The position numbers were made by a program, and so were the translations under genes. Under the pieces are notes generated by a model that was not told the DNA's origin, ran no database searches, and worked only from the letters and a program-made list of their open reading frames with translations. From Tetrahymena thermophila SB210 (Eukaryota > Ciliophora > Oligohymenophorea > Hymenostomatida > Tetrahymenidae), in contig NW_002476086.1 of assembly GCF_000189635.1 (NCBI RefSeq), positions 1-64,000 on the forward strand: a DNA stretch of 64,000 nt. Direction: 5' to 3'. This document shows positions 37,047 through 50,208 of the stretch, one piece after another; position 1 is the first letter of the stretch; each line of letters begins with the position of its first letter.

Positions 37047-40000
37047 TCACCATCCCTCATTCAGTATTTTTTTGAGCTCTTTGATTTTTCTATCATTTGA
37101 CTTCCCTATTCTTTCTCTTTCAGTAGATTTTTAAGTCAAAGTTGTTCCTGTAAGCAACTAATCTATTTTTTTTGTATCTAGTTTAGGAACGCTGTATCTA
37201 TTTTCTTTCAGGTTAGACCTTTAAAAAATTATTTTTTAAAAAAATTTATTTAATTTAAATTATAAATTACTTGTAGCGGTAAGGTTCATTAGAAACTGGT
37301 GGATTTTAAGATACTCTTTCTCTTAATTGACTATGTGAGGCACCTCTAGATTTAAGTGTACTTTTTATTAATTAAACACATTCTTTGACTGAAGTTACTG
37401 GAATATTTTCATAAAAATTCTCACTATTTTACACTTTATTTATTCTTTTATATTAAAAAAAATATTAAGTATTTAATAATAAAGAAAATTAAATTACCTA
37501 TTTGTACTTTTTATACTTTTATTTGATGGATTCTAAATTATAAACGAATCGCTTGTTTATATTTCTTATGGTAAAACAATTGGCATTTCTTGTAGTTTCA
37601 GTTTTACAATATTATTTTTTGTTTAATTGCTAAACTAAAATTGTGTTGATTTTAAATTAAAGGGGTTATTAGTTATTTATTGTTATTAATATTCTTAGTC
37701 TTAATCATTAGTGTCTAAACGCTGCTTTATATCAATGAAAGGTTTACTTGTTTTATTTGCAGAATTATCTTAGAATAATAAATTTCTTTCCATCAGAGGT
37801 TCTTATAGAGGATTAGATATTCTGTTGATCTTTATTACAGAATTTTAGTAGTAGTTTTGATCATAAAAATTTGAATTATTTATCATGCTTGCATTATATG
37901 TGTGTCCGCTGTTCATCCTTGAGTCTCTTGGTTGCTTATTATATCTAACTGCTGAGTTACTTAGTTTCTTTTGTGAGGAGGTGAAAGAGGAATTAGGTTA
38001 ATTATTACTTAAATCTATCTGCATTTATCCAGAATTCATTTTTAGCTAGTCAAAATCAATTATTTTACTTTCTTTTAAGCTTTTATCATCGAATTACTAT
38101 GATAATCTTTTTTATTAGGGGAGAGGTATTTGATTAATTTGTTGTTATTGTTAAAAGAAATTTGAATTTTTATTACTATTACTATTATTAATAGGTGTTT
38201 GCATTATTTATTATTAATTTGGGGAACTTGGTAACTAGCTAGTGGGTAAAGAAAAAGGCTACGAAACAGTAAAAGGTATAGATATTTGTTATATTTATAA
38301 CTCAATATCGTTGAATAAATGTTCAGGATAGCAAGAAGTATACTTGGTCCTACATGCACTCCTTATTTCTTCATTTTATTTTTAAAGTTTCTGTATATAT
38401 TTATTCACTTTTGACTTTGTATCTGAGAAGTAATTGAACATTCTTGCTTCTGAGCATTTACCTTGGAAATTTAAAATTTTTTCATAGCTGTCAGAAAAAG
38501 TGTTCAAATTTATCAATTATTTGCTTATTTTTTAGTGTTTATTTGTAAGCTCATTTAATTATTCTTGTTAAAATATTTCAATTTCTCTGCTTAACACTTC
38601 ACCTTTTTAGGTTATCAGTGCTACTATTTCTTTTACTTGTTTATTAAGATGAGTTAAAGTTTCTGTGCATAAATTACGGATATCGCTTTGTCTGTTAATG
38701 ATTAACTACTCATCATTCTTTAAATCACTAACTTACAAAAGAATTCTTTCTTTAAGGTTTTAAACTAATGGAATCAATTGATTAAATGAATTGCGTACAT
38801 TTTTAACTTCGTGCTCCTTATGCTCTCCCGATTGTAAAAAGCAGTTTATGCACATACAATTATCATGGCATTAAAAGCAGAATAGATTTGCTTCTTCTTC
38901 TGGATGAGTTTTACATTTAATTCCACTAACGGATATAAATGACTGTTATATAGGCTATATAAAGCTTTAAGAAAATGATTAGTTTGCAGGATTACTTTGG
39001 TAATTAGTATTTGTACTAGTTGTTTAAATAACATTGTTATTAGGAATTAGACTATTATTATTAATATTATTTTACAAAGTATAAAGATTACTAGCACTAC
39101 TGTTGCTTCTACTGAAAAGGCTTTCACTATTTTTACTTTAATTTGTTTATAACCTATTATAGCTATTGCTACTATTACTAGTTTGATTGTTTTAATGGAC
39201 AGCTTAAACCTACTTCTCTTGGTTTAAAATTTAATTTTTATTGCTATTACTTAGACTTTCAGGTATTATATTATCTGCTAATTACTAGGAAAAATCGTTT
39301 TCGTCTACTATTTCCATCTCGTTATCAACTCTCCTTTTTTAAGTTTCGTTGTTTAAATTATTTTCATTCCCTATAAGTATGTCTAACGGCGTTGTGTAGG
39401 ATTACTGAATAGAATTAAAGACTGGGCTACTATAGTTATTCATACAAATCTACTCTTAATGTGGATGAGGAAGGATAGAGCTAATTTCGAATGAATTTAA
39501 AAACATTCCGTTTGAGCTATTAGGATCATTAACATATTAATTGTTGCTCATTGACCCTTATTTATACTTTGAGCTCTTAGATGTTTCTTATGATTATTTT
39601 TCAGCATAATAGTCCTAATAAACGTTAATTTAGTTGGTATTTTACTGTTAATGGCTACTCTATGATCTCTGATATTGCGCATTCTTTTAACAATCTTCCA
39701 TCTTCTAATTTTTCATAACATTTTTGCTTAATATTAACTACTGTTACTATTGATAAGCTTAATTTTTTTATTGCTACTGTTACTGCTTGATGTATTCATT
39801 ATCAGAAATATTTTAATTACTTTGTGGTGTACCTGAAGTAGAAGCAAAATCGTCAAGCTCTTTTTCAAAAAAATCAAGAGATGTTTACTTTTTACAAGAA
39901 GGGCACTCAATATAATTTGAATGGATATTATTTAAGCAATCTTACAAGCAGTTTAAACATAGTAAATGAGAACACTGCAATATAAAAGGGTTGCTAGATT

Positions 40001-40067
40001 TTCTTTATTTTTTGCAAACCGTACATGCGTTAGCTATCTTTTGGCTGTTATCAATCATATTTTTCAT
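37047..40067 (-). CDS. RING finger / B-box / coiled-coil (TRIM-like) protein
   Basis: Three exons (40067-37498, 37444-37271, 37218-37047) give 971 residues. Residues 15-58 are a C3HC4 RING (C15, C18, C32, H34, C37, C40, C55, C58), the E2-binding fold of ubiquitin ligases. About 310 residues of Gln/Asn/Ser-rich spacer follow. A B-box-like zinc domain lies near 383-420 (CKTHPEEEANLFC, CHDNCMCINC, HKEHEV). A predicted coiled coil of about 130 residues follows, the RING-B-box-coiled-coil order of TRIM proteins. The last 400 residues are low complexity with no SPRY or NHL domain. Met1 is followed by a second in-frame Met at residue 4, either of which could serve. Ubiquitin-ligase activity is inferred from the RING alone. 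Confidence 0.87.
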
Positions 40068-41511
40068 AATAGCAATTCGTTTATTGTAAAGTAAGTTAGT
40101 TAGTTAGTTAGTTAGTTATAAAGTGAATATATTTTCTAATATTCTGCAAAACAGATTATTTGTTATTATTACTTAGCTTTTAACAAATATTTAAGTTAAA
40201 ACTTGAGATATTTCTAAAAAAATTTTGTTTCTTTCTAACTTTTATTTTAATACTACAAAAAATTTGAAATTATTAAATTAATAAATATAAATAAATAATC
40301 AATAGTTATTCTTTATTTATTTCTGTTGAGTATAAAAAACTATGAAGATTTTTTACTTATTGATTTTAACTTCTAATTATTTTAAATGCCATACCATTCA
40401 ATTTTTACTTCAAATAGTTTCCATGGTCTATATTTTTCTCATTATTAAATTCACTTAATTGCTACTTTACAAATACAAATTAAATCATCTCAATCAGCTC
40501 AATTTAAAGTAATTGGATAATAAATATTTGTTAAATTATAATTTTTACCATTCATTCCAATTATTATGAGGTTACTCATTTATTATGTTTTCTAATACAC
40601 AAAATAAAATTTAAAAGCACTTAATTTCTTTAAAATAATTTACCAATATCATATCAAAATGCCTCTTATTCTTGAAATATATACTTTACTATTACTAATA
40701 ATAGATTTGAATTTGAAGTTTACATTTTTTTATGAAAATATGAACTATAAAATTTCAATTTTGCAAAAAATAATAAAATTTTTAAAAACATCAATAAACA
40801 ATTTAAGATATATTTATCATTATTACAATTTTATTTTGAAATTATTTTTGTATTATTTTTAAATTAAAAATTTTGTGATATAATTCAAAAAATTTAAAAT
40901 AATTAGATTTTAATTCTTTAATTGTTCTTTTTAGATTTACATATTTAAAAATATTTTGCTTTCTCATATGATAAATGGGTTGTAGTTTAAATTTAGTTTA
41001 TCTATGACAAAATTCAAATAATTAATCCAAAGATAAATATAAAAATATTAAAATAACTTTATTGATCTGCTAAATTTAAAGAAAACATTATAAAAGTAAA
41101 TTTACCTTTCCAAAAGGTCAATATTATGAAAAAAATTAAAATAAATGCCTTCATTGCGAAATATTTTAATTTTATATGAGTTGAAAATATTTTTTAGTTA
41201 ATTTATTTAATTATTTAAATATTTGATTAATATAATATGGATTTTTATTTAAAAACGGCATATTGACTTTTTTTTATTACCCACAGCTACTATTTCAGAG
41301 ATATATAATATTTTTTCATTTGAAACTTATAAACATCGAGTTTGTTTTTAGAAATTCATTTTATTTGTTAGAAAACTTATTTTATAAATAATATTTTAAT
41401 AAAAATAGTATTTGATTTTCATTTATTAATATTAATACTTAGATAGAGTAAGCAAATCAAGAAGTATAAGGAATAATCATTATTAATAAAGAATTAAATA
41501 ATTAAGTAATT
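40068..41511. promoter_or_regulatory. Divergent intergenic region (TRIM-like / DRC5)
   Basis: About 1.44 kb separating two start codons on opposite strands. Apart from the (GTTA)6 tract near 40095 it is A/T-rich with no recognised motif. A 67-residue plus-strand frame at 40659 is made of Ile/Leu/Lys/Asn/Tyr codons, typical of random A/T sequence. Confidence 0.5.
40095..40118. repeat. Tetranucleotide microsatellite (GTTA)6
   Basis: Six perfect GTTA units lie 28 bases upstream of the TRIM-like start codon, in its presumed 5' untranslated region. Related short GTTA/TTAG runs occur near 19358 and 50193. Confidence 0.9.
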
Positions 41512-43760
41512 ATGTTAGCAAAAAAGTTAGCTTTAGCAAGATCTTAAGGGAAGCCAGATCCTTTCAAGAAAGATGAATTCCCTTTATTATAACATATAGC
41601 AGTTGAAGTTGTATCTTAGAATTATATTCTGTATCCAGATTTAAAAGGAGTGCCAGAAAATGTTAGAGATACTGTAATTTAGAATCATTTATTTTCTTTC
41701 ATTTGATGAGTTTTAAATCTTAAAGAACAAGTTAAAAAAATAAAAATGAATTAACTAATACAATATAAGCATACTTTATATAAAACTAGATAATATCGAA
41801 AATAACAACTGACTTGGATATATTAACTATGGCTCCTAACATTGATTAAGAGAGCTTTTGGTAACGTGCTTGCAAAAACAGATGGGAAAAATCTTAAAAA
41901 TCAATTAATATTGAAGAGCATGGACGCTCTTGGAAAGTTGCTTATTTGGAACGTTATATGGAAGAATTTTTAACAAATATATAAAATGCGGATGATCCTA
42001 ATAAAAAATAAATTCTCTAAGCAGAATTAAAAGCAGCTGCTAGCTGGATACATACTCTTAATCTTTAAAATATCAATTAAAATATAGACATAGATTTTAT
42101 TTGCAAGTATCTTCCTCTACTTACATCCTTGACCCTCACTTATGGTACAAAATATTCAGGAATGGATTACAATAAACAGTCTGTTGGCATGAAGCTTTCA
42201 GAAGCAGCTAATCTTGGAGAAGCTATTAAGAATTGCTATTCTTTAGTAAATGAAATTGAAATAACATTTTTAAATATCTTTTTAGTTTGCATAATAATAA
42301 AACTTATGAATTTTGTTTATAAATTGGCGTAGTTTCAAACAAAAATAAATATTGACAAAAAAGAAACTTATTTAAAAACATAATAAATAAATAAAAAGCA
42401 ATAATTTCTTATTCTTTAAAAAATAATGCATTAATGTATCTTTAAATAAAAATAATTATTCAATATTAGCTGTCATTAAACATTAGTGCAAATATGATAG
42501 ACGATGATCTTTTGAGATTTATTATGGCAGGAGTAAATATGAATATTTCCTTAATAGAACTCAATCTATCTCACAATAAAATTGAAGATTAAGGGTAAAA
42601 TTTAATTTATCTTTGCATTAATATAAAAATGATAAAATTTATTAGAGCTAGGAGAATAGCTAAATTTTTAATGAGAAATGAGATTTTGTTATATCTTAAT
42701 TTGGGTAATAACTTAATTGGATATGAAGGGTCGAGATACTTGGCATAAGCACTTAAAGTAAATAAAAATCTCTAAAGTCTTAATTTAAAACTCAACAATC
42801 TTGGAGATAAGGCAGGTAAGAAGCTCTTTTAAGATTTGATGCTTAATAAAACTCTACTAGAGTTAGATGTTTCAGGAAATTAGTTTGAATTTGAAGTAAA
42901 TTAAATATTTTGGTGGTTAAATTTTAATAAAATATGTAAAATAGACTGCTTTGAAATTAAGTGATTATGTTGCAGATAGCATGTGTGGATTAAAAGTTTT
43001 AAATATAGCAAATAATGATTTTAATGACAGTTGTTACGAAAATCTTAAAACAGGATTTACAAAGAATTATTCTCTAGCTAAGTTAGATTTAAGAGGTAAT
43101 AAATTTAGTAAAACTTAAGAGGAAAAAGAACAAGAGCTAAAAGATCCCTTTAGAATGTTCAATCTTTCTTAAACCGAAAAAGAATTAACTTAAATTATTA
43201 TTAGGCATGATCTCACAGCCTAAAAAATATAATTCTTTAGTGAGTCTGACCTAGATAAAATAAAGTAGTTAAAGGAACTTCAAGGTAATTATTATCAAAC
43301 TTTTTAAACATTTGATGATTATATTTAAAATTATTCTGAAAAGGAGCAAAGTAAGAACCTGAGAAAGTTATTTAGCAAGATTAAAATAAAGAATGAAGAG
43401 ATTATTATATTTGAAATTTATGTTTAAAAAATAAAAAAATATTTTGATATTTTTAGTTAATCTTTTAACTTAGTTGTTTAATAATTTCATATCATATTTA
43501 TTTTTTTAGTATTTTTCTTACTTAAATCTGAATATCAAAAATTCTAATTACTAAATTAATCGTTAGAAATTCTTATCTGCCTTTCTATTTTTTAAATATT
43601 AAATATTTATTTATTTACAAATTAAGTTTAATGCAAGCAAGAACTTTTTCTTAAAATATTTAAAAATTTAATTTTAAGTATTTATAAAACCTTTTAAAAT
43701 TTATTTTTATAATTTGTTTTTTGTAAATTTTATAAAAGGTTAAAACTTCTTATTCATTGA
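41512..43760 (+). CDS. DRC5/TCTE1-like leucine-rich-repeat axonemal protein
   Basis: Five exons (41512-41673, 41790-42245, 42470-42594, 42646-42895, 42945-43760) give up to 602 residues. The middle matches TCTE1, subunit 5 of the nexin-dynein regulatory complex that links outer doublets in motile cilia: RSWKVAYLERYMEEFL, then SLTLTYGTKYSGMDYN, then RNI-type leucine-rich repeats (LNISANMIDDD, LIELNLSHNKIEDQGARR, LNLKLNNLGDKAGK, LELDVSGNQFEF, LKVLNIANNDFND, AKLDLRGNKFSK). After about 43430 the frame runs on through A/T-rich, Phe/Ile/Leu-rich codons until the first TGA at 43758, so the true C-terminus is uncertain and may lie after an unrecognised intron. Intron 3 is a stop-free multiple of three. 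Confidence 0.83.
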
Positions 43761-44216
43761 ATGAATGATTAATTTCGTGTAACATCTCATTTACTTTCAA
43801 TTTACATAGAAAGATTTTATTGAAATATATGTGTTGTGTTTAGAAAATTGACTTTCTATTTTGATACAAAAATACAATCTTTTGAAAATTATATTCAAAT
43901 AATGCATAGATACTATGAATTAAAATTTATCACTAAATTTATAGTTATTATTAAATTCTATAAGAAGTAAATTAATAAATAAAATATAAGGCAACCAATA
44001 ATTTCGATATAATTTTATTAATATATTAAGCATAAAGTCATTCTTATCTTATTAAATCCAGTGATAACTACAAATTCACAAATAATTAGCTTTTTAAAGA
44101 AATTATCAAATAATATTCATTAATCAAAATAAAAAATAATTGTTTTTAATTTAAGGCTTTAAATAAAATATTAGCATTAATTGTCATTCATATATACTTA
44201 AAAGAGTAGCTAGAAT
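43761..44216. other. Intergenic AT-rich spacer
   Basis: About 450 bases between two plus-strand genes; nothing recognised. Confidence 0.6.
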
Positions 44217-47200
44217 ATGGGCAACTCACAATAAAAAGAACAAATAGAGCAATTTCATTAGCAAAAGCTTGTTTAAATTTAAAGTAGATTCAATTAAGAT
44301 GCACAAACAATATACGAAAAGTAAAACAGTAGGATGATCAGATCACATTCCACTCCTGCTTCTTCTTAGTTTAAACCTAAAATTAATCATATAGCTGTTA
44401 TAAATAATTAAAACTCAATTAAAAGCATTCCTACTTAGAGCTGTATGAAGATAACTCCTAGATCCCATAGCCTTTTTAAACCAGTCTTAAAGCAAATAAT
44501 AATATAATCTCCTATAATGCAAACGCCAGTTATTAAATTGAAGTTATAACACCAAAATCCTACTTATTAATCTGCAAAAACTATTTCATCATAAATAGTA
44601 AATCAAACCTCATAGTTATAAAATACAAGTTTTAATAAAAGCAATTAATCTTATACAAATTACAATTAAGTTTCTCCGTTGAATTTTCATCACAAAAAAT
44701 AATAATAAGATGAAACAAATCAATCAATTAGCGCATTTGAAATTAATAAAAGTGATAAAAAGAATGACGAAAATCAGTCGCCATTTAAAAAAGATTAACA
44801 TTTAAGAGTAGACTAACTCCTCTAAGCTATTTAGCCAAATTAAAAATAGTTTATTACATAAAAAGAAGTCTCATAAAATAATTTATTGGAATTAAATTTT
44901 AACTCTCTAAAGCCTATGAGTGCATAGGTACAATCATAAGATTAGAATTAAGTTATCAAATTGTAAAAAATATTAAATGCACAAGATGTTCCTAACTCCT
45001 CATAATAAAATAATAAGAATTTTGTAAGGTTTTAAGATGAATATGACAAACTTTAGACCCCTGTTAAACAAAAAACTTGCAAATAAGACACTAATTTATC
45101 AGCTAAAGGTTTAGATAAAAGTAATGAGTCTCATATGAATTCACTTTCTATTAAAGAATAATTTGAATACTTTGATAATTTACTTACAAAGCAGCTTAGT
45201 TACTCATAAAGTAAAAATTAGAAGGCTTAAATCAAAAGTATCCTAGCTTAGCAAGATTCAGAAAATTAGAAACAAGAATTAGAAGTTTTAGAGAAGTAAA
45301 ATGATGAGGAGCATAAATATTCAAAGAGCGTGTCAAACTTCAACATTAGCATCAAAAATAGTCCTAATAATTTTAATAAAGATTAAGAAATTTTATCATA
45401 GCAAAATTTCAATCTTCCAGCAAGTAGTAAATATAACTAAGGATCTAGGCTAAGCACTTAACAATATTCAAGCAATATGAATTCTTCTAATTATGATGCA
45501 GCTTGTAGAGAAAGTGTGTAAGAAAAAGCTCCTTAGAGCTGCTACTAATCAGAGATTAAGCGTTAAGATTAAATTGAGGAAAGTAGCTTCTTTTAATAAA
45601 TTAGTATTTTAAATCAAAAAATGGAGCTTGGTGACTAAATTATGGAACAAAAAAGAATATAAAGTGAGTTGATAAAGTTGCAATAATAATAATAATAAAA
45701 CTTATAATTAGATAAATAAAAGATTTAACACGATAAAAATTAAGAAAATAAATTAATTACTAAGCAAGATGTAGAAGCTCAAAAATACAGTAGTCATGCA
45801 ATTCAATCTAAAAATTAATTAAGGATGATTACAAATCAAAGTAATTTTTGTTCATAGCAAACAGAAAAAAATAAGCATTCAGAGCATGACTAGTAGCTAA
45901 TTTAAGGTAATCACTAGCTTAAAACTATCGCTCATCTGCCTGAAGGCTAAACCTATTACTATTTATAGCCATAAGGAGGTATTTTATATTAAAAAAAGCA
46001 AAACTCTCCTATCAAATATCTTAAGGAAGATTTAAGAAATACTCACTCCCTTGATGCAGAGCTGATATCACCAACCAATAATTAAATATAATATTAAAGA
46101 AGCCAATCACCTATAAGTAATTAACTAGAATTACCTGTTTCTTTTACTCATAAAGACAATCATCAAAGTGGTTAACTCAATAACAATAGTAAGGATTTAA
46201 AAAAATAAGAAGGTAAAGAAAGTTAAGTGAATTTGAATGATATAGGACTTAGTAGCAACTTAAGTGTAAAAAATAACCCTTAAGATTATTCTTATCAGAC
46301 TGACATTGATAATGTTAGAATGGCATCAGTTAAAATGGCAACAAATACCTTAAGCCCAATCAATAATACTAAGAATGAAATATATTATCATTAACCTGAG
46401 TGGAATACAAAAGAGAGTGATAAAATATTCCAATAAAATATTTAAAATAAAATTTTGGATGCAAGATTAAAAGAAGATGATTCAACTGCTCCTCAAACTC
46501 CACCTAAACAAAATCTTAACTAAGTAGGTTAAAATAATAACCTTAATAACAATACTTAATCAAATTAAAACAATAGCTCTGTATCTTCTGCTTATACATT
46601 TAATTAAAAAGCTTATGAAAATAGGTAAGAAAAGCATCCAATTAAACACTTTACTTTAAAAATTGACAGCTTTAAAAAAGAAATCATCAACACTAGTGAT
46701 CATTTCACTGATTCAGGTATATGCAGAGAATCTACTCTTAACTTTACAGAGCAAAAGACAATCAAAAAAGATTCGTTGCAAGAAAATTAATAAGAAACAA
46801 GCATATCACAGAATTACTCTCCATCTTCTTTATAAAAAAAGCCATCAAATTTAGTAAAATAAATTGAAAATATTTAGGATAATGTGAGAAGAAGCATAAT
46901 TAAAAGCAAAGAATTAAATGAAGTGCTTTCATAAACCCTTAATGCAACATCTTTAGGTGATAATAAAAAAGTAACTGCATTAGAAGGATAAGATGAAATT
47001 GAATTAGAGCCGTTCCCTGAAGACTTATAAAATGATACATAAAATAATAATTATAACATTAATTTTAATTTAACTGAAAAAAGTCCTGTAAGAAACAGTA
47101 AAATAAAAATATATCATGGCAAGATTGAGCACATCAAACTAAATTAAGACCAATAGCCAGAAAATTTAATTCTGTATAAGCTAGATGAGTAACTGAATGC

Positions 47201-47828
47201 TTTGATACCAGTAGTGATTGAAAATAATGTATCTGAGTTAAAATATATTGATAATAATATAATGACTCATTAAAAAACTTAAGAAACAAGAGCAGACAGT
47301 ATATTTAGCAACTTTTCTCCTATAAAATCATATTAAGATTTACTGAAAGAGTAGACTAGCGGATCTAAAACAAAATAATTGAATACTAGTAATAAAAAAA
47401 GCAATACTCAAGATAAAAAATACTAGAGATCTTCAAGTGTTGATAAGTATTCAGCATCAAAACAAAAACCATAATCATCATTTAACATGAGCAAGCAATA
47501 AAACGAAATTAAATACTTTTAACATTAAGTAAATCCTGGCTTAAAAGATAATGCATACCACTAAGTACTTCTCAAATATTCTGATAAAATGCTTAACGAA
47601 ATAACCAAGTCTATCTTTATTCCTAATTCCTATCAATAGTAACATTTAAACCAAAGAATTTACAAATAAAAATAATAAAATAGTAATTATCAACCCTTTT
47701 TAAGTTCTTCTAAAAAATAAAAATTTATCTGAAAGCTTGATAAAAATTTGTAATTTTCAAGCATAAACTAATCTAAAAAATAAAAGAGTATTTAAAGTTC
47801 ATATGGAAAGTTCATAAGGGTATAATGA
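44217..47828 (+). CDS. Large Gln/Asn/Ser-rich protein, function unknown
   Basis: One uninterrupted frame of 1203 residues, ATG 44217, TGA 47826-47828. Composition is dominated by Gln, Asn, Ser and Lys, with short Pro-directed Ser/Thr sites (SPIK, TPPK, SPLN), which are possible kinase targets. A short poly-Gln stretch lies near residue 490. No zinc motif, membrane segment or known catalytic signature was seen. A more ordered-looking acidic and hydrophobic stretch (KIKIYHGKIEHIK, ENLILYKLDEQLNALIPVVIENN) lies near residues 960-1010. It is probably a disordered scaffold or cytoskeletal protein; that is inference. The absence of introns over 3.6 kb contrasts with its neighbours. Confidence 0.75.
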
Positions 47829-48304
47829 ACAACAAACAAACTACTTTAAATAATACTTTATATGAGTTGTTTTTATAATTTGTATAGTCTTTATAAAATA
47901 ATATGAATATTATCATTATTTATTTTTACTATCTTAACATTTCTAAATAAAATATATATTTAAGAGTTTTATGTAATTAACATTGATAAAAAACAATTTT
48001 AATGAGATAAAAAATATATTTTTAATTTTTAAAATTTAAATAATCAACAATAATTCAAATAATACTTTTTTTGGAAAAAAAATAAACCTATAAAGCCTAA
48101 AAACAAAATTGAAAAACAAATGAATAAAATAAATAAATAATTATTGTTGAAAAAGTTTATTTTTTAAAAACCGAAGATTAAACGTTTTAAAAATACTAAT
48201 GCAACCGTACAATATGATAAATAAAAATATAATCGAAAAATAGATAGGCAAGTAGGTAGATATGCTTGTTGAAAGATAAATTGCATTCTGCTAGAGGTGT
48301 TTAA
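47829..48304. other. Intergenic AT-rich spacer
   Basis: About 475 bases; no feature recognised. Confidence 0.55.
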
Positions 48305-48754
48305 ATGAATTTATGGCAAGGACTTGAAGCTATTGTAAAGAATGACAGTAAGTTTTATTGGTTCATTTAATTTAATAAATATATTTTCTTTAAGAAGTAA
48401 AATAATTATCAAATACTCATACTATATAATCACAGCAATATTAATTTTTCAATTGTAAGTATATCTAACTAGAATTATCTTTTATTGAGGTTCAAAGCTA
48501 ATTTTATGCAACATAGCCTGCATTTATTATGAATATAATATAGAGACAAACTACTTTCAATTATACATGTGTTAGAAAGATAGCAGGAAAGCAAATACTT
48601 GAGAAAGATAAACTTGTTTATATCCATTGCAAAAGAATTATTAAAACGAATGAATCATGATTTTAATGAAAGATAAACAGCATATATTGATATAATGAGA
48701 TATTAAATAAGTTTTGTATATTCAAATTCTAATTGCTCACTTGGATTTCTTTGA
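48305..48754 (+). CDS. Candidate small helical protein (three exons), tail-to-tail with bL9m
   Basis: Proposed exons 48305-48347, 48395-48454 and 48546-48754 give 103 residues, starting MNLWQGLEAIVKND and ending near NERQTAYIDIMRYQISF. Support: a good A-rich start, consensus GTAAGT donors at both introns, and an amphipathic, protein-like composition in the last exon. Against: no family is recognised and the third exon's acceptor was chosen to keep the frame open. The first acceptor is a tandem AAGAAG, giving alternatives one codon apart. The end overlaps the 3' end of the bL9m coding sequence by 18 bases on the opposite strand. Treat it as a plausible but unproven gene. Confidence 0.4.
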
Positions 48755-49408
48755 TCCCTTAGTTTTATCTTCTTTTTCTTTAGCAGATTTACTTTCTTTA
48801 CCCTTTGCTTATTTAGTTTCAGCAGCTTTAGTTTCTTTTTTAGCGTCCTTAGATTCCTTAGTTTCTTTCTCTTCTCTTGCTTCTCTGATAATAGGTTACT
48901 TGACTTGGACGTTCATGACAAACTCAAACTTTCTTTAAAGTTCAGCATTATAGAAGTCTCTAACATTAATACTATAAGTGCCAAAACGCTAAATGTTTTC
49001 TTCTAAGAAGACATTTTCATTCTTTAATTCAATAGAGAATTTATTTTAAACTTCTCTAATAATATCCTTTTTACTGATTTCTTCCTTCAACAAAGCAGGA
49101 TTGGCAAATGATGGAACTTTAAAGAATTCTAAATTAATATTATCAACTTTATTTTAGAAGTTAGTAAGGTCTCTATAATAACGAGTTTTTTGATCGATGT
49201 CAGCTTGTCTGATATTTGGGAACAAACGTTCTCTAACTCCTGGAAAATTATAAACAGCTAAATTTCTAGGAATCAATGCTTGACGAGCATAACCTGGCTT
49301 GACGTTAACGATTTATCCTTCAAAACCAACGCTTGGAAAATCTTCCAACATAAGTACTTAAATATTTCTTCTGGTGAAATTTCTAACTACCTTGTAAACT
49401 AAAGACAT
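48737..49408 (-). CDS. Mitochondrial large-subunit ribosomal protein bL9m
   Basis: Intron-less frame of 223 residues, ATG 49408, TGA 48739-48737. The bL9 signature is clear: VLMLEDFPSVGFEGQIVNV, then KPGYARQALIPRNLAVYN. bL9 binds 23S-type rRNA near the L1 stalk; the bL9 family is bacterial and organellar and has no cytosolic ribosomal counterpart, so this is the mitochondrial form. A middle region related to the bL9 C-domain follows. The last 45 residues are a Lys/Glu/Ala/Ser-rich tail not found in bacteria. The N-terminus (MSLVYKVVRNFTRR) is basic and amphipathic, as for mitochondrial import. It is divergent from uL24m next door. Confidence 0.9.
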
Positions 49409-50208
49409 TTTACTATTTTATTTAACTTAATTTTTAACTAAATTTGATGAGTATCTATGGAAGTTTCTTTCTACTTAATAAAGTCTGAAATTCTTCTTCT
49501 CTTTTTCTTTTCTTTCAAAATATATATGATTTTTGTTTGATTTGTCTTTCTGTCAAGGAGATCTATATTAAATTAAAAAATTCATAATTTACTTGCTAAA
49601 TCAATGAAAATTTAATTTACCATAAAGAACTTGATAATTGATTGAAATTTAACATAGTTTTTAAACAAATTAAACTAGCAGCTAAAAAGATATATTAATA
49701 TATTTATTAGTTAATTAAATACAAGAAAATTTAACAAAATTAATGCCTTTATCTTTATTAATATAATGTCAAAAGAAGATATTCTTTTTGGTCTATCAAC
49801 TTAATAATAAATTGCATTTTTTTCTTGAAAAATCTTAATTTTTATATTTGAGGCAAAAACAATTTAAACACTGCCTTTAATATTGAATTATGCAAAACAA
49901 AACAAAAAGAAAACAAAAGAAAAGAAAGAAACAAATAATTAAGCTAATTAATTGCTTGTATTAATTTTTTCATTATATTTAACATGACTTTTGCATAAAT
50001 TAATTTATTTGCTTGTTTCTTTGTATCTTTCTTTCTTTGATTCTCATTACTCTACAAACAATATTAATTCATTTTATATAATTTCAAAGCGAAGAAAAAA
50101 AAGGAAAACATTTCCTAAAAGGACATTATTTTCAAATCAAAAATCCTCGCTAGTTAGCAGATTCATTTACTTCAAAAATAGATATATATAATTAGTTAGT
50201 TTATAAGT
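49409..50208. promoter_or_regulatory. Shared upstream region of bL9m and uL24m
   Basis: Exactly 800 bases between two divergent start codons, both for mitochondrial ribosomal proteins. It must contain both promoters and may be one bidirectional control region. It is A/T-rich, with a purine-rich AAAGAAAGAAAC-type stretch near 49890-49940. No named site could be identified. Confidence 0.55.
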
